A DNA stretch of 53,313 nucleotides from contig NZ_AUAZ01000003.1 in assembly GCF_000428985.1 (NCBI RefSeq), forward strand, positions 1 through 53,313, read 5' to 3'. The notes beneath the pieces are model-generated. The model saw nothing but the letters and a program-made list of their open reading frames with translations. It did no database searches and was not told the origin of the DNA. Source of the stretch: Marinobacterium litorale DSM 23545 (GTDB lineage Bacteria; Pseudomonadota; Gammaproteobacteria; Pseudomonadales; Balneatricaceae). Positions 8,978-20,521 of the stretch are shown here, piece by piece. The stretch's first letter is position 1. Every line of letters starts with the position of its first letter. A program made the translations under genes and the position numbers.

Positions 8978-10420
8978 ATGCACCATAGCGGTTCTACTAT
9001 ACTGATCATCGATGATGCCCTGGAGCGACGCGCTCATCTGCAAGGGATCTGCGAGTTTCTGGAGCTCCAGTGTCATGTTTTTGACTTTGTGACCTGGCTG
9101 CAGGAAGGCAAGCGTTTTCCGTTAGCCGGTGTCGGCGTTATTTTTCTTGGTGAAAGTAGCCTTCCGATCTCTCTGAGCAAGCTGGTGGCGGAGCTTGATC
9201 TGCCAGGCCAGGTGATGCCCAAGGTACTTGTCAGCCGCCAATCGGAATTGGCCGGCGAGAGTGATCAAACGCCGGGGCTGTTTGGGCCGTTGTCGGAGCC
9301 CTACCGCTACACTGAGATGCTGGATATTCTGCATCGCTGTTCGCTGTTTGTGTCGCAGCAGGGAGGCGATCCCGTTCCTGAGCTGGATATGCTGGTTGGG
9401 CAAAGCCCCCCGATTCAGGAGGTTAAACGGCTGATCGCGCAAGTGGCGCAACGTGATATCAGCGTGATGATCACCGGCGAATCTGGCACCGGTAAAGAGG
9501 TCGTCGCGCGCTGCCTGCATGAGCAGTCGCTGAGGGCTGAGGGGCCTTTTGTACCGGTTAATTGCGGTGCGATCCCGGGAGAGTTGTTGGAAAGTGAACT
9601 GTTTGGCCACGAGAAAGGGGCCTTCACCGGCGCAATTTCCAGCCGCGCAGGGCGCTTTGAGCTGGCTCAGGGCGGCACGCTGTTTCTGGATGAAATAGGC
9701 GATATGCCTTTGCCCATGCAGGTCAAGTTACTCCGCGTGCTGCAGGAGCGCCAGTTCGAACGGGTGGGGGGCACCAAAACACTTGAAGCCGATGTGCGTA
9801 TCATCGCTGCGACCCATAAGGATCTTGAGTCGATGATTGCGGCCGGCGACTTCCGGGAAGACCTTTACTACCGCTTAAACGTTTTCCCCATCGAAATGCC
9901 CGCTTTGCGCGAGCGTCTGGATGACTTACCGCTGCTCGTAAATGCTTTGCAGTCCCGGCTTAAGGAGGAGGGCATTGGTAGTTTTCGGTTTCATCCCTCT
10001 GCGCTGGAGTCGTTGCTGAAACACCCCTGGGATGGCAACGTTCGCGAACTCTCCAATCTGATGGAGCGGTTGGCGATTATCTATCCGGATGCGGTGGTGG
10101 GCGTGTCGGAGCTCCCAGCCAAGTTTCGCCATGTTGCAGAGCCAGATCCCGAGCGTTACGCGTCTCAGGGGCCCACCAGGACCGACCCGATCTCTGATCA
10201 TCCTCTGTCCCAGCAGGTTCAGCCGTTCACGCCGGGCGGGGTCCAGCTTCCGGAGGAGGGCATAAAGCTTAAACCCTATCTTGAAGAACTTGAGCAGTCG
10301 CTGATCAACCAGGCGTTGGATCGATGCGATTACGTGGTTGCCCGTGCAGCCGATGAGTTGGGGGTGCGGCGTACCACGCTGGTGGAGAAAATGCGCAAGT
10401 ATGGAATTTCCCGGCAATGA
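8978..10420 (+). CDS. fleQ: Flagellar master regulator FleQ (sigma-54 activator)
   Basis: 480 residues. FleQ is the top activator of flagellar genes with sigma-54 and, in Pseudomonas, binds c-di-GMP and represses or activates biofilm genes. Residues 1-125 are the degenerate receiver-like FleQ domain; residues about 140-370 are the AAA+ domain with Walker A GESGTGKE and the sigma-54 contact motif GAFTGA. The C-terminus (about 430-480) is a Fis-type helix-turn-helix ending in [15 protein letters not shown]. Length is close to P. aeruginosa FleQ (490). The ribosome site before 8978 is weak. fleS overlaps its end by four bases, so fleQ-fleS-fleR can be cotranscribed. Likely targets in this window are fliE and flhA, which have matching promoter elements. 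Confidence 0.95.
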   Translation: MHHSGSTILIIDDALERRAHLQGICEFLELQCHVFDFVTWLQEGKRFPLAGVGVIFLGESSLPISLSKLVAELDLPGQVMPKVLVSRQSELAGESDQTPGLFGPLSEPYRYTEMLDILHRCSLFVSQQGGDPVPELDMLVGQSPPIQEVKRLIAQVAQRDISVMITGESGTGKEVVARCLHEQSLRAEGPFVPVNCGAIPGELLESELFGHEKGAFTGAISSRAGRFELAQGGTLFLDEIGDMPLPMQVKLLRVLQERQFERVGGTKTLEADVRIIAATHKDLESMIAAGDFREDLYYRLNVFPIEMPALRERLDDLPLLVNALQSRLKEEGIGSFRFHPSALESLLKHPWDGNVRELSNLMERLAIIYPDAVVGVSELPAKFRHVAEPDPERYASQGPTRTDPISDHPLSQQVQPFTPGGVQLPEEGIKLKPYLEELEQSLINQALDRCDYVVARAADELGVRRTTLVEKMRKYGISRQ

Positions 10421-11520
10421 GCAAAACAGAACTGGCCGCGTTGCGGGAAGAGCGAGACCGGCTGGCTGCGCAGGTCGAAAAGCTCGAGCAGGAGGGCGTG
10501 GCAGCTCAGCGGCTGAGGCGCTTGATCGACCAGATGCCCAGTGGGGTTCTGGTGATCGATAACCGCGGTATCATTACCGAACATAACCCTGCCGCTCAGG
10601 TGTTGCTGGGCACTGAACTGGGCCTGCAGCGTTGGGTGGATGTGATCAACGCCTGTTTCGCCCCCCGGCCTGATGATGGTCATGAGGTGTCCCTGAAAAA
10701 CGGTAAACGCATTAGCCTGGCGACACGCGCCCTGGAAGGGGAGCCCGGGCAGTTAGTCTTTCTCTCCGATCAAACGGATACCCGGCTGCTTCAGTCCAAG
10801 CTTCATCACTATCAGCGGCTGTCTGAAATGGGGCGGATGATGGCATCGCTGGCTCATCAGGTCAGAACGCCGCTTTCCACGGCGCTGCTTTATGCCAGCC
10901 ACTTGATGAGTGCGGACCTGACCGAGGAGCAGCGGATCCGGTTTGCCTCCAAGGTTAAGTCTCGCCTGACGCACCTGGAGCAACAGGTGCGCGATATGCT
11001 GATTTTTGCTCGCGGTGAAACCAAGCTGGAAGATCGTGTGAGTGCGCGTGAGCTTGAGACGAGGATCGATGACCTGCTCGATACGCCCCTGGCTCAGGCA
11101 GATGCCGACTGCCAGTTGATCAATGAAGCGCCCGATCTAATCATTCAGTGCAATGTAGAGGCGCTGACAGGTGCCATACTGAGTTTGATCACCAATGCGC
11201 TCCAGGCCTGTGGCGAGGGCGCTGAATTAACACTCAGGCTGGTCGCCGAGGGGAGCTTCCTGCGCATCGACGTGATCGATCAGGGGCCGGGTATGAGTGA
11301 AGAACAGGTGGTCCAGGCGCTGGAGCCATTTTACACCACTAAATCCCATGGTACGGGGCTGGGGCTGGCGATAGCCCAGGTGATTGCCCGAGCACATCAT
11401 GGGGAGTTTCAGCTGCGCTCAATCAAGGGGCAGGGAACCTGTGCCACCTTTTTGCTACCTTCTCTGAGAGCAGAGTCACACAACGCTGCAGACCAAACAA
11501 CGGATGGACGGGAATCATGA
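10417..11520 (+). CDS. fleS: Flagellar sensor histidine kinase FleS
   Basis: 367 residues, cytoplasmic (no membrane segment seen). An N-terminal coiled coil (about 1-35) is followed by a PAS domain (about 35-130), a HisKA domain with the phosphate-accepting histidine in [19 protein letters not shown], and a HATPase domain with [19 protein letters not shown] and [12 protein letters not shown]. FleS phosphorylates FleR, which turns on the middle (hook-basal body) genes. The ATG overlaps the fleQ stop (ATGA), and its own stop overlaps the fleR ATG the same way, showing tight translational coupling. Confidence 0.94.
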   Translation: MSKTELAALREERDRLAAQVEKLEQEGVAAQRLRRLIDQMPSGVLVIDNRGIITEHNPAAQVLLGTELGLQRWVDVINACFAPRPDDGHEVSLKNGKRISLATRALEGEPGQLVFLSDQTDTRLLQSKLHHYQRLSEMGRMMASLAHQVRTPLSTALLYASHLMSADLTEEQRIRFASKVKSRLTHLEQQVRDMLIFARGETKLEDRVSARELETRIDDLLDTPLAQADADCQLINEAPDLIIQCNVEALTGAILSLITNALQACGEGAELTLRLVAEGSFLRIDVIDQGPGMSEEQVVQALEPFYTTKSHGTGLGLAIAQVIARAHHGEFQLRSIKGQGTCATFLLPSLRAESHNAADQTTDGRES

Positions 11521-12887
11521 GTGTACGTGTCTTGATCGTGGAGGATGACCAAGAGTTGCGCGAAGCGCTGGTCGATACGCTGGAACTCTCCGGTATCGAT
11601 CACCTCCAGGCGGCCAATGGTGAAGAGGCAGTGGTTGTGATGCGTGATCAGGGGGCCGATATGGTCATCAGTGACGTCAACATGCCGGGCATGGATGGGC
11701 ACGCGTTGCTGGCTCATCTGCGCCAGAACTATCCGGCGGTGCCGGTGGCGCTTATTACGGCTTTTGGACAGGTGGAGAAGGCAGTGGAAGCGATCCGCTC
11801 CGGAGCCGCGGACTACCTGATGAAACCCTTCGAGCCCGATCAGCTGGTGGACTTGGTACGCTCACACGTGGGAGCAGGCGGCAAAGCACTGGCCGGGCGG
11901 GATGAGCCGGTGGCGGAGTCAGCCGGCAGTCGTCAGCTGTTACAGCTGGCGCAACGTGTTGCTCAGACCGATTCGACCGTCCTGATAACCGGTGAGTCTG
12001 GCACCGGCAAAGAGGTGTTGGCACGCTATATTCACGACCATTCAGCGCGCGCCGGTGCGCCTTTTGTTGCGATTAACTGTGCCGCGATTCCTGAGAATAT
12101 GCTGGAGGCTACGCTGTTTGGTCATGAAAAAGGCGCCTTTACAGGTGCGTATGCCAGCGCGCCCGGGAAGTTCGAGCAGGCAAATGGCGGTACCCTGTTA
12201 CTCGATGAAATCAGCGAAATGGACCTGGGCCTTCAGGCCAAGCTATTGCGGGTACTTCAGGAGCAGGAAGTGGAGCGTATTGGTGGACGCAAAACCATTT
12301 CACTGGATGTTAGGGTGCTGGCGACCAGTAACCGCAAGCTGGAAGAGTATGTGGCGCAGGGGAGCTTCCGTGAGGATCTTTACTACCGCTTAAATGTATT
12401 CCCGCTGCAGTGGCAGCCTCTGCGAGAGCGGCGTGACGATATCGTGCCGTTGGCGCGCCGAATCCTGGCCAGGCACAGCCAAAAAATGAAACGCAGTGCT
12501 GCACGTTTTTCCGCCACAGCGGAGGCGGCACTGAGAGAACATGACTGGCCCGGCAATGTTCGCGAGCTGGATAATGCGATTCAGCGCGCGCTGATTTTAC
12601 AGCCGGGTAGCCTGATCGATTTGCAGGATCTGCATCTGGCCGGGGGCGCGATACCGCTGCACACATTATCCACACCCGAGCCGGCGGAGCGTGTCCCGGA
12701 GTCTGAGCCGGAGGAGACTCCCGGGGTTCTGGGGCAGGATCTGCGGCAACGGGAGTACCAGCTGATTCTGGATGCGCTTAACGCTTGTGGGGGGAGTCGC
12801 AAGGACGCCGCCGAAAAGCTGGGAATCAGTCCTCGAACCCTGCGATACAAGCTGGCGCGAATGCGCGAAGAGGGTATCGAGTTCTGA
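11517..12887 (+). CDS. fleR: Flagellar response regulator FleR (sigma-54 activator)
   Basis: 456 residues. Receiver domain (about 1-120) with the phosphorylation site in MVISDVNMPGMDG and the conserved Lys in LMKPFEPDQL; AAA+ domain with GESGTGKE and GAFTGA; Fis-type helix-turn-helix at the end (GISPRTLRYKLARMREEG). It is an NtrC-class activator phosphorylated by FleS. In Pseudomonas it activates class III genes such as flgBCDE, flgFGHIJKL and fliK; here a sigma-54 promoter lies right before fliK. The gene ends the fleQSR unit, and the acetate island begins after it. Confidence 0.94.
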   Translation: MSVRVLIVEDDQELREALVDTLELSGIDHLQAANGEEAVVVMRDQGADMVISDVNMPGMDGHALLAHLRQNYPAVPVALITAFGQVEKAVEAIRSGAADYLMKPFEPDQLVDLVRSHVGAGGKALAGRDEPVAESAGSRQLLQLAQRVAQTDSTVLITGESGTGKEVLARYIHDHSARAGAPFVAINCAAIPENMLEATLFGHEKGAFTGAYASAPGKFEQANGGTLLLDEISEMDLGLQAKLLRVLQEQEVERIGGRKTISLDVRVLATSNRKLEEYVAQGSFREDLYYRLNVFPLQWQPLRERRDDIVPLARRILARHSQKMKRSAARFSATAEAALREHDWPGNVRELDNAIQRALILQPGSLIDLQDLHLAGGAIPLHTLSTPEPAERVPESEPEETPGVLGQDLRQREYQLILDALNACGGSRKDAAEKLGISPRTLRYKLARMREEGIEF

Positions 12888-12955
12888 TCATTGCATAAAA
12901 ACCTTCAATATTCGTGACTATACTCTGAATTGGAGCTGAAGCGGGTGGTGAACAC

Positions 12956-12996
12956 CTGTAGCGTGTGTGAGTGGTTACACACCCCGCAGGCTACAG
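12956..12996. other. Extended hairpin between fleR and acs
   Basis: CTGTAGC (12956-12962) pairs with GCTACAG (12990-12996). Inside, GTGTGT (12963-12968) pairs with ACACAC (12977-12982), plus two more pairs, leaving a GTGG loop and a seven-base bulge on one side. No T-run follows. It may end fleR transcription through another mechanism, or be a regulator site upstream of acs; the inner TGTGA-like half sites loosely recall CRP but the spacing is wrong. The rest of 12888-13167 holds the acs control region described separately. Confidence 0.45.
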
Positions 12997-13016
12997 TGCT
13001 TTAGTCGAATAGCCGA

Positions 13017-13030
13017 TAGACCAATGTCTA
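13017..13030. promoter_or_regulatory. Palindrome TAGAC-N4-GTCTA upstream of acs, inferred CrbR site
   Basis: TAGAC (13017-13021), CAAT, GTCTA (13026-13030). Nearly the same palindrome lies upstream of the symporter operon at 20053-20066. Both end two bases before a -35-like hexamer, the place for a class II activator. The CrbR regulator is encoded next door. Confidence 0.6.
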
Positions 13031-13032
13031 AT

Positions 13033-13061
13033 TCAGTGACGGAGCACCGCTTCTGTATAAC
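13033..13061 (+). promoter_or_regulatory. Probable acs promoter
   Basis: TTCAGT (13033-13038), 17 bases, TATAAC (13056-13061). The -35 is weak and abuts the CrbR-type palindrome, as expected for an activator-dependent promoter. The leader before the acs ATG would be about 100 bases. Confidence 0.5.
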
Positions 13062-13167
13062 TCTACGCAGATTGAGATATTCAGGCGGCCGGACGCCAAA
13101 ATAAGAAAAGAGGCCGTTTTTTCGCTAACTTTTATAAAAACAATTTACCAAGGCTAGGGGCATCCCA

Positions 13168-15123
<1,956 letters not shown>

Positions 15124-15167
15124 CGGGCCGTTTGTGCCGCCGGGCTTAAGGCCTTGCGGAAGTCAAT

Positions 15168-15205
15168 AAAACGCCCTGTCGGGTTAATCCCGGCAGGGCG
15201 TTTTT
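15168..15205 (+). terminator. Strong intrinsic terminator of acs
   Basis: AAAACGCCCTG (15168-15178) pairs with CAGGGCGTTTT (15194-15204), with a further CGGG/CCCG inside and a TTAAT loop, followed by a T-run. It separates acs from crbR. Confidence 0.95.
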
Positions 15206-15281
15206 GTTTGAATACTGTTATGATTCGGCACTGGAATCAGTCAAAGTCCAACATGGATCGCAGGCAGGGGGGATATTTCGC

Positions 15282-15947
15282 ATGCAGCTGGCCCAGAAGA
15301 TTATTATTGCCGATGACCATCCTTTGTTTCGTGCCGCTCTCAAGCAAGCGGTGTCTCAGGCAGTTCCCGGCGTAACCATTCTTGAGGCCGATACGCTCGC
15401 CGCCGTGCAGGAGTGTGTGGACTCCCATGGTGATGCTGATCTGGTATTGCTTGATATCCACATGCCGGGCGCTCAGGGCTTCTCTGGCCTGGTTTTCCTG
15501 CGTGGCCAACACCCGGGCATTCCCGTGGTAGTCGTATCCGGCAGTGAAGAGCCTCAGGTAATGAAACGCGCGCTTGATTACGGTGCCTCCGGCTTTATTC
15601 CCAAATCCGCACCGCTTGAGATTATCTCCGAAGCGATCACGGCTGTTCTTCAGGGGGAGGAGTGGCTTCCCCAGGAAATCTCCGAAAACCTGGATGATAT
15701 TGTCACCGAAGAGGATCAGCAGTTCGCCGCAGCATTGGCGTCATTGACCCCTCAGCAGTTTCGCGTTTTAACCATGCTCACGGAAGGTTTGCTGAATAAG
15801 CAGATCGCCTACGAGCTGAGCGTGTCCGAGGCGACGATCAAGGCCCATGTCACCGCCATTCTACGCAAGCTCGGCGTCCATAGCCGCACACAGGCGGTTA
15901 TAGCTGCTCAGCGTTTGGGTGTTGAGCCTCCCAAAACCGATATGTGA
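15282..15947 (+). CDS. crbR: LuxR/NarL-type response regulator, CrbR (ErdR-like)
   Basis: 221 residues. Receiver domain (about 1-125) with acidic pair ADD, phosphorylation site in DLVLLDIHMPG and Lys in GFIPKSAP; GerE/LuxR helix-turn-helix (about 150-215) with LTPQQFRVLTMLTEGLLNKQ and the recognition helix SEATIKAHVTAILRKLG. ATG at 15282 is chosen since G6 (15267-15272) forms a ribosome site eight bases before; the longer reading frame starts inside the acs terminator. Position between acs and the CrbS kinase marks it as CrbR, the activator of acs and acetate uptake genes (inference by family and context). The gene ends about 60 bases before convergent crbS. Confidence 0.8.
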   Translation: MQLAQKIIIADDHPLFRAALKQAVSQAVPGVTILEADTLAAVQECVDSHGDADLVLLDIHMPGAQGFSGLVFLRGQHPGIPVVVVSGSEEPQVMKRALDYGASGFIPKSAPLEIISEAITAVLQGEEWLPQEISENLDDIVTEEDQQFAAALASLTPQQFRVLTMLTEGLLNKQIAYELSVSEATIKAHVTAILRKLGVHSRTQAVIAAQRLGVEPPKTDM

Positions 15948-15969
15948 TTCCCGAGGCTCTTCCGCCTTA

Positions 15970-15989
15970 CGGCTTCTGCCGGGCTACCT
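15970..15989. repeat. Second copy of the REP-like block
   Basis: This 20-base block, ending CTGCCGGGCTACCT, matches 3384-3403 at 19 of 20 positions. It lies between the convergent crbR and crbS genes, a usual place for REP elements. Confidence 0.55.
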
Positions 15990-15993
15990 CTCT

Positions 15994-16020
15994 CTAGCTT
16001 CTCGCCCTCTAGCTTCTCGC
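15994..16020. repeat. 12-base direct repeat over the crbS stop codon
   Basis: CTAGCTTCTCGC occurs at 15994-16005 and again at 16009-16020. On the - strand the duplication repeats the final ARS codons and the TAG stop, so a second in-frame stop with the same context follows the first. Confidence 0.7.
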
Positions 16021-19000
16021 TGTCGCGATCAGCTTATTGATCAGTGCCCGCAATGCAGCGGGCTTTACCGGCTTGGTCAGCAAATGGGCACCCGACGCCT
16101 GTATTTCCTGTTTCACTTCGTCGGTGCGGTCTGCCGTAATCACCACGGCAGGCACCGGTTTACGCCATAGGGTGGAGAGCTCGTTCAGGGCCATCAGTCC
16201 GGTTTCTGTTTCACCCAGGTGATAGTCGGCCAAGATGATGTCTGGCTCCCAGCACTCAGTGTTAACCTTATCCTGTGCTTCTGCGCTGGACAGGGCGGTC
16301 ATAACTTCACACGACCAGCCTTTGAGCAGTGCCGACATGCCTTCGATAATCTTCGGTTCGTTGTCGATCACCAGAACGCGAATGCCGTTGAGTCCTTTGC
16401 TGCGAATCCAGCCGCGCTGCTCCGGTTTTGGTTTCTGAGCAAGTGATGCATCACCCAGGGGAACCTCGATCGAGAATACCGTACCTTTGCTCGGCCAGGA
16501 GCGCACGTTCAGCTTGTGTCCCAGCATACGCGCGATGCGTTCGGTGATCGCCAGGCCAAGACCCAGGCCTTTTACCTCGCTGTGCTTAGGGTTATCGATG
16601 CGTCTGAACTCTTCAAATACTTCGCTCAGTTTGCTTTCGGGTATGCCGACACCGGTATCCCAGACTTCCAGCCGCAGACGGTTGTCTCGACGCCGGGCGC
16701 CCAGCAACACTTTGCCCTTGGCTGTGTAGCGAATGGCGTTGGAAAGAAAGTTCTGCAGGATGCGTCGCAGCAACGCCTGGTCGGAGTAGATCACCTGTTT
16801 GCAGTTGACGTGATGGAACGCCAGCCCTTTTTCCCGGGCCACCGCGGTAAACTCGGCGGTCAAGTGCTGGAACATGGCATCAAGCGCGAAATGGCTCAGG
16901 TTGGGTTCAAACGCACCGGCGTCCAGCTTGGAGATGTCCAGTATGGCCGTAATCAATTCCTCGCCGGCACGTAGCGCGTTGTCCAGATTCTCGACCAATT
17001 GAGTTGTTTCTGGTTCGTGTGATTGCTGGGCCAGCGCCGATGTGAACAAGCGGGCGGCATTGAGGGGCTGCAGGAGATCGTGGCTGGCCGCAGCCAGAAA
17101 GCGTGTTTTGCCGATGTTGGCAGCTTCTGCATCGGATTTCGCCTGGCGCAGCTCATCTTCCATCAGGGCGCGGATGGTGTTCTCTTTGCGCAGCTCCTTG
17201 TTGACCACCGACAGGGCGTGGGTACGCTCACGAACACGTTGCTCCAGGTTCTCATTGGTTTCCTGAAGTGCGATCTCGGCTTTGCGCCGCTCGGTAATGT
17301 CCTGGTATAGCGTGAAGTAACCGAGGATGTCGCCATATTCACCAATGTGCGGGATGTAGGTGACCTCGGCGTAGCGGGGCTCGCCGTTACGGCTGGGCAT
17401 CTGTGTTTCGAACCGCTGGCGCTCGCCCGCCAGCACTTTACGAATGTAGTGCTGGCGCTGCTCATGCTCCTCTTTGGGCAGTATTTTGTGTGACGGGGTG
17501 CCTGCGATGGTGCGCCGATCGATGCCGAAAGCATCGGCGTACGCTTTGTTCACAAAAAGGAAGTTGCGTTCCGGGTCGAGATAAGCGATCAGCACCGGCA
17601 CGTTATCGGTGTAGATACGTATGTTCTGCTCGCTCTCCCTAAGCGCTTCTTCGGTCCGTTTATGTTGAGTGATGTCCATATAGGTGTTGACGTAACCACC
17701 ATTGGGCATCGGGTTGCCGCGAACTTCCAGTACCGTGCCGTCCGGACGGTAACGCTCAAACGCATGGGGTTCACCCGAGCTGATCAGGCGCAGACGCTCT
17801 TCGACCTGTTCATCGACCCCGCCGCTGCTCAGGCCATATTCACCGCGGACCGCGTTATAGCGGAAGATCTCTTCGATAGGGCGGCCCACACATACCAGCC
17901 CTTCCGGGTAACCGAACATATCCACATAACGCTGGTTCCAGGCCACAAGCCGCATCCGTTGATCCACAACGCTGATTCCCAGACCGATATTCTCGATAGT
18001 GGACTGCAACAGCGAGCGGTTGAAACGCAGGGCCTGGGACGCTTCATCAACGATGGCGACCACATCGCCAATCTCCATCTCCTTTCCCCTGAGGGTGGAG
18101 TCCATGACGATGCGTGCCGAGGACGCACCAATCGCGCCGGCCAGCAGTCGTTCGGTATGCTGAATCAGGTCCGGCGTGGCTTTCGCCGCAGGTAGAGCGG
18201 GCTCTTCGCCCCGTTGAAACGCGTAATCGGTAAAGGCATGTTGTGTGCGGCTGATGCCGAGAAAACGTTCCGCAAGTATCTGCAGGTCGCCCACCGTGAC
18301 CTGGCTGATCAGGCGGCCGGGCTCGGAGAATCCTTTGGCATGCACCGTGGTGAAAGCACTGGCCTGGATGCGGTCAACCAGGCGTTGATTGGTGAGGCTG
18401 GAAATCAGGATATATAGGCCGATATTAAGGGTCAGACTCCAAACTACGCCGTGAGTCAACGGGTCCAGTAACTCAAAGCCAAACAGCGCGGTCGGGTTGA
18501 GCCAGCTTGGCGTCGTCCAGCCTGGAAGCAGGTAGGTTGGTATCAGGTGGGCGGTTTGCATGGAGGGTACAACCAGCGTGAATACCCAGATCGTAAAACC
18601 CGCCACTAACCCGGCCAGTACACCGTGCCGGTTACCGCGCTTCCAGTAGATCCCGCCGATTATGGCTGGCAGGAATTGTATGGCTGCGACAAAAGCAAGC
18701 AGGCCGAATGATGCCAGTGAACCCTGCTCGCCCAGAATTCGATAATAGAAATACCCAAGAAGCAGGAGTGTGAAGATGGTTATCCGGCGTACGCGCAGCA
18801 GTAACGAGCCCAGGTCGCCCGACTCCGACAGGCGTAACCGGGGGATTCTGAGCAGTACCGGTATAACGATGTCGTTACAGACCATTGTCGCCAGGGTGAT
18901 GCTGGCGACAATAACCATGCTGGTGGCCGCGGACAGGCCGCCAATAAAGGCGAACGTGGTGAGGTATTCACGGCCGGCCTCCAGAGGGAGCATCAAGACA

Positions 19001-19938
19001 TAGGTGTCTGCGTCAACACGGGTCTGATCGAGGAAGAGCAGGCCGCCGGTTGCGATTGGCAGAACGAAAATTGACAGTAGGATCAGATAGAGAGGGAACA
19101 ACCAGCGCGCCGTTTTCATGTTGTCCGGTCGCGAGTTCTCCACGATGGTGACATGAAATTGACGAGGCAGACAGATAGCGGCACCGCAAGCCAGAACGAC
19201 CTCTGTCAAAAAACTGCCGCTCAGCGGGCTGGCAAAATTGGTATTGAAGCGAAGCTGGGAGTGGACGTTTGCGATCAGTCCCTCCACGCCACCAAACAGT
19301 TCGAACGTAACGAACAAGCCGACGGCGAAAAAGGCAGTCAGCTTGACGATCGATTCAAAAGCGACTGCCAGTACCAACCCCTCATGATGCTCGGTGGCAT
19401 CGATGTGGCGTGTGCCAAAAAGGATGCCAAAGACAGCCATGGCAAGCGCCACAAATAACGCCGTGTCGCTGCCCTTGCTCAGCGCCTCGGTGGCCCCGGG
19501 GGCTAATGCGTTGTAGCTGATTGCAACGGCTTTTAGCTGGAGCGCGATGTAGGGGATGGTGCCGAGTACAGCAATGACCGTGACCAGTACGGCCAGGCTC
19601 TGGCTTTTGCCGTAGCGTGACGAGATAAAGTCCGATATCGAGGTGATATTCTGCTGCTTGCTGATCAGGATAATCTTTTCAATCACCCGCCAGGCAAAGA
19701 GAAAGACAAGTACCGGCCCGAGATAGGTGGCCATAAACTCCCAGCCTGTTGAAGCAGCACGCCCCACCGAACCGTAAAAGGTCCACGATGAGCAGTAAAC
19801 CGCCAGCGACAGCGAATAGACAACCGGGTTGCTGGCCCACTTCTTACCTGCACTGCTTTTATCGCCGTAGTAAGCGAGAGCGAACAGCAGGCAAAGATAG
19901 CCCAGAGAGATGGTGATTATCGTCCAGCCGGAGAGCAT
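16009..19938 (-). CDS. crbS: Symporter-domain hybrid sensor histidine kinase CrbS (MxtR-like)
   Basis: 1309 residues. Residues 1-500 are a multi-helix sodium:solute symporter domain. After a linker come two PAS domains (about 645-765 and 775-890), a coiled coil, a HisKA domain with H953 in AAASHDLLQPLNAA, a HATPase domain with GLGLGLAITERI, and a C-terminal receiver with a probable D1238 in IILADYHLGE. This fits CrbS/MxtR, the kinase that controls acs through CrbR; the symporter part is thought to sense or carry a substrate linked to acetate metabolism. ATG at 19938 follows GGGAAGG. It is convergent with crbR and divergent from the symporter operon, sharing the 316-base control region with it. 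Confidence 0.85.
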   Translation of the reverse strand: MLSGWTIITISLGYLCLLFALAYYGDKSSAGKKWASNPVVYSLSLAVYCSSWTFYGSVGRAASTGWEFMATYLGPVLVFLFAWRVIEKIILISKQQNITSISDFISSRYGKSQSLAVLVTVIAVLGTIPYIALQLKAVAISYNALAPGATEALSKGSDTALFVALAMAVFGILFGTRHIDATEHHEGLVLAVAFESIVKLTAFFAVGLFVTFELFGGVEGLIANVHSQLRFNTNFASPLSGSFLTEVVLACGAAICLPRQFHVTIVENSRPDNMKTARWLFPLYLILLSIFVLPIATGGLLFLDQTRVDADTYVLMLPLEAGREYLTTFAFIGGLSAATSMVIVASITLATMVCNDIVIPVLLRIPRLRLSESGDLGSLLLRVRRITIFTLLLLGYFYYRILGEQGSLASFGLLAFVAAIQFLPAIIGGIYWKRGNRHGVLAGLVAGFTIWVFTLVVPSMQTAHLIPTYLLPGWTTPSWLNPTALFGFELLDPLTHGVVWSLTLNIGLYILISSLTNQRLVDRIQASAFTTVHAKGFSEPGRLISQVTVGDLQILAERFLGISRTQHAFTDYAFQRGEEPALPAAKATPDLIQHTERLLAGAIGASSARIVMDSTLRGKEMEIGDVVAIVDEASQALRFNRSLLQSTIENIGLGISVVDQRMRLVAWNQRYVDMFGYPEGLVCVGRPIEEIFRYNAVRGEYGLSSGGVDEQVEERLRLISSGEPHAFERYRPDGTVLEVRGNPMPNGGYVNTYMDITQHKRTEEALRESEQNIRIYTDNVPVLIAYLDPERNFLFVNKAYADAFGIDRRTIAGTPSHKILPKEEHEQRQHYIRKVLAGERQRFETQMPSRNGEPRYAEVTYIPHIGEYGDILGYFTLYQDITERRKAEIALQETNENLEQRVRERTHALSVVNKELRKENTIRALMEDELRQAKSDAEAANIGKTRFLAAASHDLLQPLNAARLFTSALAQQSHEPETTQLVENLDNALRAGEELITAILDISKLDAGAFEPNLSHFALDAMFQHLTAEFTAVAREKGLAFHHVNCKQVIYSDQALLRRILQNFLSNAIRYTAKGKVLLGARRRDNRLRLEVWDTGVGIPESKLSEVFEEFRRIDNPKHSEVKGLGLGLAITERIARMLGHKLNVRSWPSKGTVFSIEVPLGDASLAQKPKPEQRGWIRSKGLNGIRVLVIDNEPKIIEGMSALLKGWSCEVMTALSSAEAQDKVNTECWEPDIILADYHLGETETGLMALNELSTLWRKPVPAVVITADRTDEVKQEIQASGAHLLTKPVKPAALRALINKLIATARS

Positions 19939-20052
19939 AGAGTCGCCTTCCCGTATTCAAAGAAACTTCATCTGGTGAGTGTAACCTGACTTGGCGTTCA
20001 TCGGCAGGTGGCAGGCGTTCGTCAGGCTGTCCTGCCTGAATGAAAATCCTGT

Positions 20053-20066
20053 AAGACCTTGGTCTA
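20053..20066. promoter_or_regulatory. Palindrome AAGAC-N4-GTCTA upstream of the symporter operon, inferred CrbR site
   Basis: AAGAC (20053-20057), CTTG, GTCTA (20062-20066); the other strand reads TAGACCAAGGTCTT, which matches the acs site TAGACCAATGTCTA at 12 of 14 positions. It is the main recognisable element in the 316-base gap between crbS and the DUF4212 gene (19939-20254), so it could serve both directions. Confidence 0.6.
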
Positions 20067-20068
20067 GG

Positions 20069-20098
20069 TTGTATTTCCAGGGTCTGCACCACTATTGT
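20069..20098 (+). promoter_or_regulatory. Probable promoter of the DUF4212-symporter operon
   Basis: TTGTAT (20069-20074), 18 bases, TATTGT (20093-20098). The -35 begins two bases after the palindrome, as at acs. The leader to the ATG at 20255 would be about 150 bases; no gene is seen in it. Confidence 0.45.
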
Positions 20099-20254
20099 GG
20101 AGCTGACTCGGCGGGATACGGGCGCTTGCGCGTTGCTGTCTTGCCCGAACACAGTATGAATCAGACTAAAGTCGGGATGCTATTTCTCGCTTTATTTCTG
20201 CAATATCACTGTGGAACAACTCTCGGCTCCAATAACAAGAAAACGGAGATCACC

Positions 20255-20515
20255 ATGGCAGACGATAAATCTAAAGCTGCTCAATACTGGACGACGAACC
20301 TTCGTCTGATCCTAGGAAGTCTGGCTGTCTGGGCATTCGTGTCCTACGGCTGTGGAATCCTGTTCCGTCCTCTCCTCTCTGGTATCAGTGTCGGCGGTAC
20401 CGATATCAGCTTCTGGTTTGCACAGCAGGGCTCAATCCTCACGTTTATCGGCATCATCTTCCACTACGCGTGGCGCATGAACAAGCTCGATAAAGAGATG
20501 GGTCTGGAGGAGTAA
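20255..20515 (+). CDS. DUF4212 small membrane protein, symporter partner
   Basis: 86 residues. Two predicted membrane helices (about 17-37 and 54-72) with a short acidic-basic tail (MNKLDKEMGLEE). DUF4212 proteins are nearly always encoded right before a VC_2705-type sodium:solute symporter and are taken to be its small subunit; direct biochemical proof is limited. ATG at 20255 is selected by the ribosome site CGGAG ten bases upstream. The symporter ATG follows the stop after six bases, so the two are cotranscribed and probably translated together. Confidence 0.88.
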   Translation: MADDKSKAAQYWTTNLRLILGSLAVWAFVSYGCGILFRPLLSGISVGGTDISFWFAQQGSILTFIGIIFHYAWRMNKLDKEMGLEE

Positions 20516-20521
20516 TAAACG

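Noticed and set aside
12963-12982. Possible CRP site upstream of acs
   Set aside because: TGTGA-like halves are present, but the spacing is five instead of six and the right half is TACAC, not TCACA; it is better explained as the inner stem of a hairpin.
13012-13019. GCCGATAG before acs, resembling a sigma-28 -10
   Set aside because: No -35 at the right distance, and acs is not a flagellar gene. Part of the string belongs to the CrbR-type palindrome.
19991-20254. Longer version of the DUF4212 protein starting at 19991
   Set aside because: The added 88 residues overlap the control region, have no ribosome site and are not part of the family; ATG 20255 has a good one.
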